Counted from the first letter of the stretch, positions 24,065 through 35,028 are shown. The stretch: 64,000 nt of DNA from an uncultured Clostridia bacterium (GCA_947631905.1 CANRND010000003.1:1-64000), one strand, 5' to 3'. A program made the numbers and translations. The notes: generated from the sequence alone by a model not told the origin.

Positions 24065-25562
24065 CGTCCTCTACCTCCTCTCTCTTGAAATGACAGAATT
24101 TGCCGGGGTTTTTGGAAAGCCCCATCGTAACATACCAAAGGAAACGGTTGACGAGCAGGGAGAAGATCCCCGAAAGCGCTACGCCGAACGTGAGCGCCAA
24201 AGCGAACAGGCTCAGTTCCGTAACCGCGATGAGATAGGTGAGAAGCGCGACGATGAAAAGCACAACGTGCAGATCGAAGATATGCCAGAAGCACTTTTTA
24301 TAGCCCGTTTTTACGGAAGAGGTGATCGTCTTGCCGAGAGCGTATTCCTTGCGCGCCGCCTCGTAAGAGATCGCGTTGCTCACGCAAAGAAGCACGGACG
24401 AGATCGCAAGCGCCGCAAGCGTTCCCGCGCCGATCGCAACCGGCAACGCCCAATAGATGAGGACCATGATCTCGAAGAAGAGCAAATAGGTAAGGATGTT
24501 CGCAAACCCCAAAAGCCCGTAACGGATGAGGAAGAACACCGCCATCGCCAAAATCAGCACGCCGCAGGCAATGTAGACAAGGTTGAGCGCGCTCACGGAG
24601 AAAGAGCCGAGCGAGAGCGCACCGAAGTTCGCGTTCACGCGGTACAACTCGCCCATTTCCATTCCGAAATCGGTATTTTCCAGATGGAGCGCGGTGTCGA
24701 TGGTGTTTGCCACGATTTTAGCCGCGTCGCTGGTGTAACTGCCGCTGATATACAAATTGTCGCTGATCTGCTCGGAGACGGAGAGATTGATCACCGTTTC
24801 GCCGCCCACCTGCACGAAGAGGTAGCCGGCGCTTTCCGCCGCGCCCGAGGTGGCGCCCGACAAAAGGTTCAGACCCGCTTCGGTAAAGTCGACTTCCACA
24901 AACGCGGTGCCGAGGTTGGTGCGCATGGACGCGCCCTTGATATAGTCGCTCGCGGGCTTTTGCTTGCTGCCCGTTTCGGGAATGATCTGGGACGCGGTCG
25001 ACGCGTCGGAGCTTGTCCCGTACAGCACGGCGACGTCGCCCATATACGAATAATAGAGGAACGCCGCGACCGACGCGTCGAGCGAGGCGGGGAGGGTGGC
25101 CGATACCGTGTAGCCGTCGCGCACTTCCAGCACCGTATCCGTTGCGCGGAGCCTTGCAAACCGCTCTTTCAGGCATTTGAGCTGGGCGTTGAACGCCGCC
25201 TTAAATTCTTCGGTGGGTTCGGTGCCGCCGCCGCAGACCTTTTCCTTATCGAGATAGACGGAGCCGCCCGCATAGGGAACGTATTCCGTTTCTTCCTCCG
25301 CTTCGCCGCTGTCCCGGTATTCCTTCGCGGAAATTACGCCCTCGGGATAGAACACGACGGAATAAGAGCCGCCGAGATACTCCGCTTCTTCACCGAATTG
25401 GTAGCCGCCGAGATCTGCGCTCTTGTCCGCCCAGTTGATAATCGGATTAAAGTAGTGGATCCCGTCCCCGCCCAACGGAAAGGGAACGAAGCACACTACG
25501 CATAAAACGGCGATGACCAACGTGATCAGGGTGAGAACGATCGCCGATTTTATTTTTCCCAT
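24057..25562 (-). CDS. secD: Protein translocase subunit SecD
   Basis: The protein has 501 aa. An N-terminal membrane segment (about 8-28) is followed by a large extracytoplasmic P1 domain (about 40-300), then five membrane helices. The P1 domain is more divergent than in model SecD proteins, with serine/glycine-rich stretches. It is transcribed with secF from a consensus promoter about 60 nt upstream, in the gene order scfA-scfB-secD-secF-recJ that is common in Clostridia. It works with SecYEG, YajC and YidC in protein export. Confidence 0.9.
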   Translation of the reverse strand: MGKIKSAIVLTLITLVIAVLCVVCFVPFPLGGDGIHYFNPIINWADKSADLGGYQFGEEAEYLGGSYSVVFYPEGVISAKEYRDSGEAEEETEYVPYAGGSVYLDKEKVCGGGTEPTEEFKAAFNAQLKCLKERFARLRATDTVLEVRDGYTVSATLPASLDASVAAFLYYSYMGDVAVLYGTSSDASTASQIIPETGSKQKPASDYIKGASMRTNLGTAFVEVDFTEAGLNLLSGATSGAAESAGYLFVQVGGETVINLSVSEQISDNLYISGSYTSDAAKIVANTIDTALHLENTDFGMEMGELYRVNANFGALSLGSFSVSALNLVYIACGVLILAMAVFFLIRYGLLGFANILTYLLFFEIMVLIYWALPVAIGAGTLAALAISSVLLCVSNAISYEAARKEYALGKTITSSVKTGYKKCFWHIFDLHVVLFIVALLTYLIAVTELSLFALALTFGVALSGIFSLLVNRFLWYVTMGLSKNPGKFCHFKREEVEDDD

Positions 25563-25624
25563 TGTTGCCTCCTGTTCAAAGAAATCTTCCGTAAAATCGC
25601 GTTTCGGAAAATTTGTCTTTTCTC

Positions 25625-25653
25625 ATTATATATAATTTGCGTTTTTCAGTCAA
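25625..25653 (-). promoter_or_regulatory. Promoter of secD-secF
   Basis: TTGACT and TATAAT are separated by 17 nt. Confidence 0.8.
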
Positions 25654-25683
25654 GCCGAAATGAGCCGCATTTTTGATTTTTTG

Positions 25684-26979
25684 CTAATTTTCTCGGGATT
25701 TGCGCTCCGCAAGAATGTGCATGGCGCACTCCACCCGCTTTTTCATCATCACGCACGTCATTTCGTAAGGCTCGTTGATGTCGCCGCAATAGTGATAGTT
25801 GTTCGCGCTGCAACCGCCCGAACAGATAAATTTCGCAAAACAGCCGCCGCACTTTTTGCGCGTGAACAGACAGCTCGAAGCGAATTTTTCGCGGATCTCC
25901 GCGTTCAGTTTTCCCTCGAACACGTTCCCCATGAGCCATTTTTTGTCCCCCGCAAACTGGTGGCAGGGGTAGATGTCGCCGTTCGGCACCACGGAAAAAT
26001 ACTCGTTCCCCGCGCCGCAAGCAGAAACCCGCTTGGAAAGGCAGGGGCCGCCTTCGAGGTCGATGTTGAAGTGGAAAAAATTGAAGCCCTCTCCCCGCTC
26101 TTCGCGGGCAAGATACTCGTCGCACAGCCGCTCGTATTCCCGCCCGATCTCGGCAAGATGCTCCTCTTTGATCTGCAACTCGGGGATGTCCGTGACGACG
26201 GGTTCCATCGAAATGGAATCGAAGCCCTGATCGGCGAGGAACAGCACGTCTTTGGAAAAATCGAGGTTCTTCGCCGTGAACGTGCCGCGGACGTAGTAGT
26301 GCTTGTCCCCCCGCGCGCGCACGAATTTTTTGATCTTTTCGATGACCGCCGCGTAGCTCCCCTTGCCCGATACCGTTTTACGGACGGCGTCGTGGACTTC
26401 GGGCCTGCCGTCGAGCGAGAGAACGACGTTCTCCATCTCTTCGTTGAAGAACCTGATCGTGTCGTCGTCGAGGAGCAAACCGTTCGTGGTGGTGGTGAAG
26501 AGGAAGCGTTTGTTGCGTTTTGCCCCCTCCTCTTTGGCGTAATACACCGTCCGCTTTACGACATCGAGATTCATGAGCGGTTCCCCGCCGAAGAAATCGA
26601 CTTCCAGCACCTTTCTCGACCCGCTCTCGCGGAGCAGAAAATCGATGGCGGCTTTCGCCGTTTCAAAGGGCATGACCTCCCGCGCGGAGTGATAGGCCCC
26701 CTCGTCCGCAAAGCAATATTTGCAACGCAGGTTGCAATCGTGGCTGACGTGCAGACAGAGCGCCTTGACTTCGCGGCTCTTCATGGGATACGCCTTGACC
26801 TCTTCCTTGTTGAGAAGCCCCTCTTCTTCGAGTTGCGCGATCTCGGCAAGCTCTTCGTCCGTCATTTCCACGGGTTCGCCTTGTAGGTGGCGCGCCGTTT
26901 TTTCGTCGCACTCGTGCAAGGACCCGCTGCCCGTGTCGTAGAGGTAGAAATGGCCGTGATATGTAAAAATATGAACCAT
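25684..26979 (-). CDS. scfB: SCIFF peptide maturase, radical SAM/SPASM thioether synthase
   Basis: The protein has 431 aa. A peptide-recognition-like N-terminal region (MVHIFTYHGHFYLYD...) precedes the radical SAM motif CNLRCKYC (82-89). The C-terminal SPASM region is cysteine-rich (CGAGNEYFSVVPNGDIYPC, then CGGCFAKFICSGGC) and would bind two auxiliary iron-sulfur clusters. Enzymes of this family install thioether bridges from cysteine sulfur to residues of the SCIFF precursor, giving ranthipeptides. The precursor gene scfA lies just upstream, separated by a hairpin, as expected for a highly expressed peptide and a less expressed enzyme. The biological role of SCIFF peptides is still poorly defined. 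Confidence 0.95.
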   Translation of the reverse strand: MVHIFTYHGHFYLYDTGSGSLHECDEKTARHLQGEPVEMTDEELAEIAQLEEEGLLNKEEVKAYPMKSREVKALCLHVSHDCNLRCKYCFADEGAYHSAREVMPFETAKAAIDFLLRESGSRKVLEVDFFGGEPLMNLDVVKRTVYYAKEEGAKRNKRFLFTTTTNGLLLDDDTIRFFNEEMENVVLSLDGRPEVHDAVRKTVSGKGSYAAVIEKIKKFVRARGDKHYYVRGTFTAKNLDFSKDVLFLADQGFDSISMEPVVTDIPELQIKEEHLAEIGREYERLCDEYLAREERGEGFNFFHFNIDLEGGPCLSKRVSACGAGNEYFSVVPNGDIYPCHQFAGDKKWLMGNVFEGKLNAEIREKFASSCLFTRKKCGGCFAKFICSGGCSANNYHYCGDINEPYEMTCVMMKKRVECAMHILAERKSREN

Positions 26980-27003
26980 AAATTTTGTCTATAACGGAAT
27001 TGA

Positions 27004-27027
27004 GGGAGCAACGTTTCCGCTGCTCCC
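27004..27027 (-). terminator. Intercistronic hairpin between scfA and scfB
   Basis: The stem GGGAGCA/TGCTCCC has a 10-nt loop and no long T-run. It is likely an attenuator or mRNA-stability element that lets the peptide be made in excess of its maturase. Confidence 0.6.
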
Positions 27028-27049
27028 CGAACGCTACCGAAATTTGGAA

Positions 27050-27202
27050 TTACTTCTTCTCGATCTTTTGTTCTCTCGTGACGCGCTCGCAGGATTGGTT
27101 CCCGACCGTGCAGCTCGTCTTGCAAGCGGATTGGCAGGTGCTTCTGCATTCGCCGCAACCGGTTACTTTCTTTTCCGCGGGCTTCGCTATCGTCTTGATC
27201 AT
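27050..27202 (-). CDS. scfA: SCIFF (six-cysteines-in-forty-five) ranthipeptide precursor
   Basis: The peptide has 50 aa. The start chosen is MIKTIAKPAE, with GGGAG just before the ATG. Six cysteines at 16, 19, 23, 27, 31 and 38 lie in CGECRSTCQSACKTSC plus NQSC, the hallmark core of the SCIFF family. A lysine-rich tail follows. The peptide is modified by ScfB. The gene has its own consensus promoter. SCIFF peptides are almost universal in Clostridia; reported roles include quorum sensing, but the mature product of this organism is not known. Confidence 0.95.
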   Translation of the reverse strand: MIKTIAKPAEKKVTGCGECRSTCQSACKTSCTVGNQSCERVTREQKIEKK

Positions 27203-27227
27203 AATAATCTCCCGATGTTTTTTCTTT

Positions 27228-27256
27228 ATTATACAACGCCGCGCCGAAAATAGCAA
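27228..27256 (-). promoter_or_regulatory. Promoter of scfA-scfB
   Basis: TTGCTA and TATAAT are separated by 17 nt. Transcription would start about 20 nt before the scfA ATG. Confidence 0.8.
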
Positions 27257-27266
27257 CTGTTTTTTC

Positions 27267-27638
27267 CTATTCTTTCCTTATTTTTACCCCCAAAAGGGCG
27301 CCCAACCCGCCGAATACCGCGCAGAGCAGGAGGTCGGCGAGAAACAGCGCCGTAAAATGGAACCCGCCGATCGAGCCGAACACCAACGTGGTGACGAGGA
27401 GCGACAAAACCCCCGCCGCCGCGCCCTTGAACAGCGCGCGCTCCCGGTGGACGAAGAGAAAGGACGGCAGGAATACGCCCGCGGCGAGAATGACGCGGTT
27501 TATGACCGCGACGGTCGTCTCCGACGGGGCGTAAGCGCGCACGAACACGGCAAAGAGGGCCACGGCGAACAGGCAAAAGACCGCCGAGACAAGCGCGGAA
27601 AGCCCGCACTCTTTTACCGCGCGTTTGAATGTTTCCAT
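27267..27638 (-). CDS. TIGR04086-type small membrane protein
   Basis: The protein has 123 aa. The start METFKRAVKECG is chosen because GAGG lies 8 nt upstream. Four hydrophobic segments (about 13-35, 43-62, 70-88, 95-115) predict an integral membrane protein. The family is typically found beside yajC, scfA or secD in Clostridia and has no established function. Its constant position between yajC and the SCIFF genes suggests a link to export or to the peptide, but this is inference. Confidence 0.75.
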   Translation of the reverse strand: METFKRAVKECGLSALVSAVFCLFAVALFAVFVRAYAPSETTVAVINRVILAAGVFLPSFLFVHRERALFKGAAAGVLSLLVTTLVFGSIGGFHFTALFLADLLLCAVFGGLGALLGVKIRKE

Positions 27639-27700
27639 AAAAAGACCTCGCATATCCTTTTTTCTAACGGTATGCGGGGGGATGGAAGATTATGACGATT

Positions 27701-27896
27701 ACGGAGGATGCGGTAGAGATTTCTCCACTCCGTTCGCTACGCTCACTCCGATCGGAATGACATTTTGAAACAGAAACGTTGTCCTGCATCCTTTAGCGAC
27801 GGAGAATGCGGTAGAGATTTCTCCACTCCGTTCGCTACGCTCACCTCGGTCGAAATGACATTTTGAAACAGAAACGTTGCCCTGCATCCTTTCGCG
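27701..27896. repeat. 98-bp tandem duplication containing family 1 half-repeats
   Basis: Two direct copies are 98 bp apart. Each has GCGGTAGAGATTTCTCCACT... to ...AATGACATTTTGAAACAG and ends CCTGCATCCTTT. No gene is seen in the 309-bp gap between the TIGR04086 gene and yajC, which otherwise holds only the yajC terminator. Confidence 0.8.
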
Positions 27897-27913
27897 CAGG
27901 TTCTATAAGAGAA

Positions 27914-27941
27914 AAGAGCTTCCCCTGCGGGGGAAGCTCTT
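27914..27941 (-). terminator. Terminator of yajC
   Basis: The stem AAGAGCTTCCCC/GGGGAAGCTCTT is followed by TTTCTCTT on the minus strand. Confidence 0.8.
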
Positions 27942-27947
27942 CGGCGT

Positions 27948-28448
27948 TTATTCTTTTGTTTCGGGCGTTTCGGCGGGAGTTTCTTCCGCGCTTTCCGCAG
28001 GTTTTTCCTCGGGAGCGGGCGCCTTTTTCTCGGCGTTCTTTGCCTCTTTCTCGGCTTTCCGCGCGGCTTCCGCCTGTTCGCGCGCGATTTGCGTGGGGCC
28101 CTTTGCGTCCGTCTGCGCGATCAGTTCTTTGTCCATTTTGATATAGGACTTGCCCGACTGCTCGCTGCCCGTTTCAATGATGACCGTGTTATCGTCGCAG
28201 ACCTCCACGACGATGCCGCAGATGCCGCCCGCCGTTTTGACCTTGTTGCCGGGGGCGATCGCGTCGAGCTGTTCCACGTACTCTTTCTGACGTTGCTTAT
28301 TCTTTCTGCCCGAGAAGAGCAGCCACACCACAAGCAGCACCACAATGACGCCGAGCAAAATGTAGATCATATATTGTTGCCACGGATTTGCGGGAGTCGT
28401 TGTCGTTGCGTCCGATGCGGAATCTGCCAACAGTTTCCAAAGATTCAT
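27948..28448 (-). CDS. yajC: Preprotein translocase subunit YajC
   Basis: The protein has 166 aa. A single membrane helix (YMIYILLGVIVVLLVVWLLF, about 26-45) follows a short outside N-terminus. The conserved YajC core comes next (RKNKQRQKEYVEQLDAIAPG, then VKTAGGICGIVVEV). It has an unusually long tail rich in Ala, Glu and Pro after residue 115. YajC associates with SecDF. It lies downstream of tgt in the common queA-tgt-yajC order and has a consensus promoter of its own. Confidence 0.94.
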   Translation of the reverse strand: MNLWKLLADSASDATTTTPANPWQQYMIYILLGVIVVLLVVWLLFSGRKNKQRQKEYVEQLDAIAPGNKVKTAGGICGIVVEVCDDNTVIIETGSEQSGKSYIKMDKELIAQTDAKGPTQIAREQAEAARKAEKEAKNAEKKAPAPEEKPAESAEETPAETPETKE

Positions 28449-28477
28449 AGTTTTGTCTCCTTTTTTCTCTTGTTCCC

Positions 28478-28506
28478 ATGATACTTTGTTTTTGGGTTTT
28501 TTGCAA
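28478..28506 (-). promoter_or_regulatory. Putative promoter of yajC
   Basis: TTGCAA and TATCAT are separated by 17 nt. Confidence 0.6.
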
Positions 28507-28543
28507 GCGTTTTCGGAGAAATTTTTCCGATTTGCGAAAAAAT

Positions 28544-30975
<2,432 letters not shown>

Positions 30976-30990
30976 ACCTTAAAGGCGCGG

Positions 30991-31018
30991 GCCGCGGCGG
31001 CAATTTTGCCGCCGCGGC
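30991..31018 (+). terminator. Terminator of the SGNH esterase gene
   Basis: The stem GCCGCGGCGGCAA/TTGCCGCCGCGGC is followed by TCTTTCTGTTTT. A family 1 half-repeat (31075-31125) lies beyond it. Confidence 0.85.
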
Positions 31019-31178
31019 TCTTTCTGTTTTGTATGAGAGACAATGAGATGCGCGAAAAATTCCCCGCATTGTAATAAGGTGAGATTTCTCGACTGCGAGG
31101 CTTACGCCTCTCCGCTCGAAATGACAAAAGAAAGCAAATGGCGTAGGGTTGCCGCAGCGCGACAAAGAGATGCGCCGC

Positions 31179-32198
31179 TTATAAGAAGAGGCACGCGTCG
31201 CCGAAAGAGAAAAACCGATACCGCTCTTTCACCGCTACTTCGTAGATGTGCAACACTTCCTCGCGGGAGCAGAGACAGCTCACGAGCATCAAAAGGGTGC
31301 TTTCGGGCAGGTGGAAATTGGTGATGAGCGCGTCTACGCACCTCATTTGATAGGGCGGATAGAGGAAGATCTGCGTTTCCCCGCTGCCCGCTTCGACCGT
31401 GCCGTCGCTACGGGCGACCGTTTCCAACGTGCGCACCGAAGTCGTTCCCACGGCGACGATCCGCCGCCCCTCCCGCTTTGCGCGGTTGATCTTTTCCGCC
31501 GCTTCCTCGCTCACCTCGTAATATTCGCTGTGCATCACGTGTTTTTCCACATCTTCGACCTTGACGGGACGGAAAGTGCCGAGACCCACATGGAGAAGAA
31601 CTTCCACAATCTCCACCCCCATGCCGCGCAACTTCTGCAAAAGCTGCGGCGTGAAATGCAGGCCCGCCGTGGGCGCGGCGGCCGAGCCGTTCTCCTTGCA
31701 ATACACCGTTTGATAGCGGTCGGGATCGGCGAGTTTTTCGTGGATATACGGAGGCAGGGGCATGGTCCCCGCGCGGGACAAAACGTCCTCAAAAGCGCCT
31801 ACGTATGCGAATTTGACGATCCGCTCCCCCGTTTCGGTGACGGAGAGGACTTCGAGGGACAGCTCCTCATTGACGGTGAGTTTTGTGCCTGCGCGGCACT
31901 TTCTGCCCGGGCGGACAAGCACTTCCCACTCGTCGAGCCGCAAGCGTTTTAAGAGCAACACTTCCACCGCCCCGCCGTTTTGCGTGTGCGCGAAAAGCCG
32001 CGCGGGAAGCACTTTGGTGCGGTTGACGACGAGAACATCCCCCGCTTTGAGATACTCCGTTATGTCGCGGAACGTGCGGTGTTCGATCTGCTTGGTTTTG
32101 CGGTGATACACCAAAAGCCGCGACGAATCGCGCGGCTCTGCGGGAGTTTGAGCGATCAGCTCTTCGGGTAAATCGTAAGAAAAGTCGGATGTTTTCAT
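31179..32198 (-). CDS. queA: S-adenosylmethionine:tRNA ribosyltransferase-isomerase QueA
   Basis: The protein has 339 aa. The start MKTSDFSYDLPEELIAQ is the family's usual N-terminus; the in-frame extension upstream runs into a repeat. Landmarks are TPAEPRDSSRLLVY, FRDITEYLKAGDVLVVNRTKVLPAR, PLPPYI, CKENGSAAAPTAGLHFT and the C-terminal NFHLPESTLLMLVS. QueA transfers the ribosyl part of SAM to preQ1 in tRNA, giving epoxyqueuosine. It lies next to ruvB as usual in Clostridia. A family 1 related palindrome sits directly upstream. Confidence 0.97.
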   Translation of the reverse strand: MKTSDFSYDLPEELIAQTPAEPRDSSRLLVYHRKTKQIEHRTFRDITEYLKAGDVLVVNRTKVLPARLFAHTQNGGAVEVLLLKRLRLDEWEVLVRPGRKCRAGTKLTVNEELSLEVLSVTETGERIVKFAYVGAFEDVLSRAGTMPLPPYIHEKLADPDRYQTVYCKENGSAAAPTAGLHFTPQLLQKLRGMGVEIVEVLLHVGLGTFRPVKVEDVEKHVMHSEYYEVSEEAAEKINRAKREGRRIVAVGTTSVRTLETVARSDGTVEAGSGETQIFLYPPYQMRCVDALITNFHLPESTLLMLVSCLCSREEVLHIYEVAVKERYRFFSFGDACLFL

Positions 32199-32338
32199 GG
32201 TTTGAAATGAGGGGCATGCGGACATGTTTCGACAGGCTCAACATGACGTAACTTGGGAATCCCACACGCCATGACTGCGCCATACTGTCCACTTTTGCGA
32301 CAGCTCCTCGGGGGAGGGCGAGAGATAGAAATATGTTT

Positions 32339-32380
32339 GCCCCCTCCCCTACCCCTCCCCCGACAAGTTGGGGGAGGGCA
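32339..32380. repeat. Family 2 repeat between ruvB and queA
   Basis: CCCCTACCCCTCCCCC-GACAAGTT-GGGGGAGGG. The gap also contains a GACATGTTTCGAC/TCAACATGACG family 1-like piece (32220-32249). Confidence 0.7.
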
Positions 32381-32388
32381 GGTTGATG

Positions 32389-33441
32389 TCAGTCGAAGAC
32401 CGAGAGCTGTTTGCGGACGGATTCGGGGATGGGGACGCCCATGTGTTCGTAGCCGCCTTTGAGGCAGACCCGCCCGCGCGGGGTGCGCGCCAGGAACCCG
32501 AGCTGTATCAGGTAGGGTTCGTAGACGTCTTCGATCGTGTTGACGTCCTCGTTGATGGTCGCCGCCAACGTGTCGAGACCCGCAGGGCCGCCGTTGAATT
32601 TCTCGATCAGGGCGCGCAGAAGATTTCTGTCCGTTTCGTCTAAGCCGAGTTCGTCGATTTCGAGACGGGCGAGCGCCTTTTTCGCCGTCTCCTCCGTGAC
32701 CGTAACGCTCCCCGAGACCGCCGAAAAATCGCGTACCCGCTTCAAAAGGCGGTTGGCAATGCGCGGCGTGCCGCGGGAACGGCGGGCGATCTCGAAACTG
32801 CCCTTTTCCTCCACGGAGATCCCGAGCGTGCGCGCGGAACGGGTGACGATCTTTTGCAATTCCGAGGGCGTGTACATATCGAGGCGGCAGAGAATGCCGA
32901 AACGGTCGCGCAAGGGAGAGGAGAGCATGCCCGCGCGGGTGGTCGCCCCGATGAGGGTGAACCGTTTGAGCGGCAGACGGATGTTGCGCGCCATAGGGCC
33001 TTTCCCCACGATGATGTCGAGCGCGAAGTCCTCCATTGCCGAATAGAGCGTCTCCTCCACCGTGCGGTTGAGGCGGTGGATCTCGTCGATAAACAGCACG
33101 TCGCCGTCGTTGAGATTGGAAAGGATCGCGGCGAGGTCCCCCTGCCGTTCGATGGCGGGGCCGCTCGTGAGTTTGATCTGCGAACCCATTGTATTTGCGA
33201 TGATGTGCGCAAGCGTGGTTTTGCCCAGCCCCGGAGGGCCGTATAAAAGAACATGGTCGAGCGCCTCCCCGCGCGCCTTGGCCGCCGCCATGTAAACGGA
33301 GAGGTTTTCTTTCACCTTGTCCTGCCCGACGTATTCTTCCATCGTTTTGGGGCGGAGAACGTTTTCCTCTGCGTCGTATGCGCTTTTTGCGCCCGTTAAA
33401 AGCCGTTCCTCACCAAATTCATCGTATCCGTCGTTCAACAT
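32389..33441 (-). CDS. ruvB: Holliday junction branch-migration ATPase RuvB
   Basis: The protein has 350 aa. Walker A is [17 protein letters not shown] (about 66-82) and Walker B is [12 protein letters not shown]. The sensor region ([17 protein letters not shown]) and the C-terminal winged helix ([28 protein letters not shown]) are intact. RuvB hexamers drive branch migration of Holliday junctions with RuvA. It follows ruvA by 18 bp. Confidence 0.98.
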   Translation of the reverse strand: MLNDGYDEFGEERLLTGAKSAYDAEENVLRPKTMEEYVGQDKVKENLSVYMAAAKARGEALDHVLLYGPPGLGKTTLAHIIANTMGSQIKLTSGPAIERQGDLAAILSNLNDGDVLFIDEIHRLNRTVEETLYSAMEDFALDIIVGKGPMARNIRLPLKRFTLIGATTRAGMLSSPLRDRFGILCRLDMYTPSELQKIVTRSARTLGISVEEKGSFEIARRSRGTPRIANRLLKRVRDFSAVSGSVTVTEETAKKALARLEIDELGLDETDRNLLRALIEKFNGGPAGLDTLAATINEDVNTIEDVYEPYLIQLGFLARTPRGRVCLKGGYEHMGVPIPESVRKQLSVFD

Positions 33442-33459
33442 TCCGTTCCCCTTTTCCCT

Positions 33460-34059
33460 TTACATTCCGCGGATGGCGGTTGCGAGGATCTCCTCCACCG
33501 TCTGCGCGCCGCCCGCTCTGGCGCGCTCCACGGCGCGCGCGCTCTCCTGTTTGGTAAAGCCTAAACCCATGAGCGCCGCGACCGCCTCGTCGTCCCCCGC
33601 AAAGGAGGCCGACTGCGATTTGCCCGCGCTCTCCGCCCCGAGCAACTCGTCCGCGGAGATCTTGCCGTGTAATTCCAAAATGATGCGTTCCGCCGTCTTT
33701 TTGCCGACCCCCTTGACCGCGGAAAGCCGCTTGCTGTCCGCGGTTGCGATCGCCTCGGAGACCTCGGACGGCTTCATCGAAGACAGGATCGCAATCGCCA
33801 TCTTCGCGCCGACGCCCTGCACGGACGTCAGCTTCAAAAAGAGCTGTTTTTCGTTTACGTCCGCAAACCCGAAGAGGGTGACGTCGTCCTCGCTCACTTT
33901 GAGATAGGTGTAGACCTCGCCGTCCTCGCCCGGTTTTACCCCCGAGAGCCGTGAAAACGCCGCGCCCGAGCAGACGATCTCATATCCCACGCCGTTCACT
34001 TCCAAAAGAACGTAGTCGTGGTCTAAGTATTTTACTTTTCCTTTTAAGTAACCTATCAT
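33460..34059 (-). CDS. ruvA: Holliday junction DNA-binding protein RuvA
   Basis: The protein has 199 aa. An N-terminal OB fold (MIGYLKGKVKYLDHDYVLLEVNGVGYEI) is followed by tandem helix-hairpin-helix motifs (TSVQGVGAKMAIAILS and SAVKGVGKKTAERIILEL) and the small C-terminal domain III that contacts RuvB. RuvA clamps the four-way junction. CAGGA lies before the ATG. A 370-bp repeat block separates it from ruvC, so the two may not be co-transcribed. Confidence 0.98.
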   Translation of the reverse strand: MIGYLKGKVKYLDHDYVLLEVNGVGYEIVCSGAAFSRLSGVKPGEDGEVYTYLKVSEDDVTLFGFADVNEKQLFLKLTSVQGVGAKMAIAILSSMKPSEVSEAIATADSKRLSAVKGVGKKTAERIILELHGKISADELLGAESAGKSQSASFAGDDEAVAALMGLGFTKQESARAVERARAGGAQTVEEILATAIRGM

Positions 34060-34431
34060 GATGTTTTCCTGCTTTTTGTTGAAGTGTCCCCCCTCCCCTA
34101 CCCCTCCCCCGCGGACGCACGTCCGCGGGGGAGGGTGAGATATAGAGAGATGTTGGTTCCCCTCTTCCCGTTACACGGGGGAGGGCGAGATATAGAGAGA
34201 AATGTTAGTTCCCCGCTTCCTGCCGCGGGGGGAGGGCGAGAGGTAGAGATTTCTCGACTGCGCTCGAAATGACAATTTGAGAATGCCCGCTGATATACCC
34301 ATGCCATGCCCTCTACGCGGGGAGGGCGAGAGGTAGAGATTTCTCGGCTACGCTCGAAATGACAATACCCCCTTTCGGCACTGCGTGCCACTTTCCCCCG
34401 CTACGCGGGGGACAGCGAGAATAGAAAGAGG
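34060..34431. repeat. Repeat block between ruvC and ruvA
   Basis: No gene is visible. The block holds a long family 2 hairpin (34088-34138), two shorter relatives ending GGGAGGGCGAGA (about 34157-34190 and 34212-34240), and two family 1 halves (TAGAGATTTCTCG...CTCGAAATGACAA at about 34243-34276 and 34332-34366). A C-rich/G-rich hairpin (34393-34411) lies next to the ruvC stop. Confidence 0.75.
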
Positions 34432-34929
34432 CTACCTTATGCCGAAGAGAGAGGCGAAACGGCTGGTGAACGCGTGGCAGAGCGCCACGGCGAGCGCGTC
34501 CGCCGCATCATCGGGGCGGGGAATGCTCTTTAAGCGCAGATGGCTCGCAACGACCCGCTGCATCTGCCCCTTATCCGCCGCGCCGTAGCCCGTGAGCGCC
34601 TGCTTGATCTGGTTGGGCGTGTATTCGAAGATCCGCCCGCACCGCTTGTTACAGGTGAGGAGCATGACCCCGCGCGCCTGCGCCACCGCAATGCCCGTGG
34701 TGATGTTCTTGGAAAAGAACAGCTCTTCCATTGCCGCCTCGTCCGGTCGGAACTTGTCGAAAATTTTATTGACGCCGTCTTCAAGGATGCAGAGCCGCAC
34801 CGCAAGGTTTTCGTCGGGCGGCGTTTTCACCACGCCGTAATCCACAGCGGCGCAATTCCCGTGCGCGTCCTTTTCGATAACGCCGTAGCCCATCGTGCCG
34901 AGCCCCGGATCGAGTCCCAAAATTATCAT
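34432..34929 (-). CDS. ruvC: Holliday junction endonuclease RuvC
   Basis: The protein has 165 aa. The start MIILGLDPGLGTMGYGV places the first catalytic Asp at position 7, as in the family; the long frame upstream is not coding. Other acidic residues are in EELFFSKN and the C-terminal DDAADALAVALCHA. RuvC cuts Holliday junctions. The -10 box TACAAT ends 6 nt before the ATG and no Shine-Dalgarno is present, so the transcript is predicted to start at or within a base or two of the start codon (leaderless). Confidence 0.96.
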   Translation of the reverse strand: MIILGLDPGLGTMGYGVIEKDAHGNCAAVDYGVVKTPPDENLAVRLCILEDGVNKIFDKFRPDEAAMEELFFSKNITTGIAVAQARGVMLLTCNKRCGRIFEYTPNQIKQALTGYGAADKGQMQRVVASHLRLKSIPRPDDAADALAVALCHAFTSRFASLFGIR

Positions 34930-34935
34930 AAGATG

Positions 34936-34964
34936 ATTGTATAATAATTCGCTCCGTTTGTCAA
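34936..34964 (-). promoter_or_regulatory. Promoter of ruvC (leaderless)
   Basis: TTGACA and TACAAT are separated by 17 nt. The ATG lies 7 nt after the -10 box. Confidence 0.8.
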
Positions 34965-34992
34965 GCGAAATGGAAAACCCCCGCGCGGGCGC

Positions 34993-35021
34993 TTGCTTTT
35001 TGTACCCGTTTGGAGTAGAAT
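34993..35021 (+). promoter_or_regulatory. Promoter of the membrane protein-yggS operon (leaderless)
   Basis: TTGCTT and TAGAAT are separated by 17 nt, with the ATG 8 nt after the -10 box. Confidence 0.7.
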
Positions 35022-35028
35022 AAAGAAA

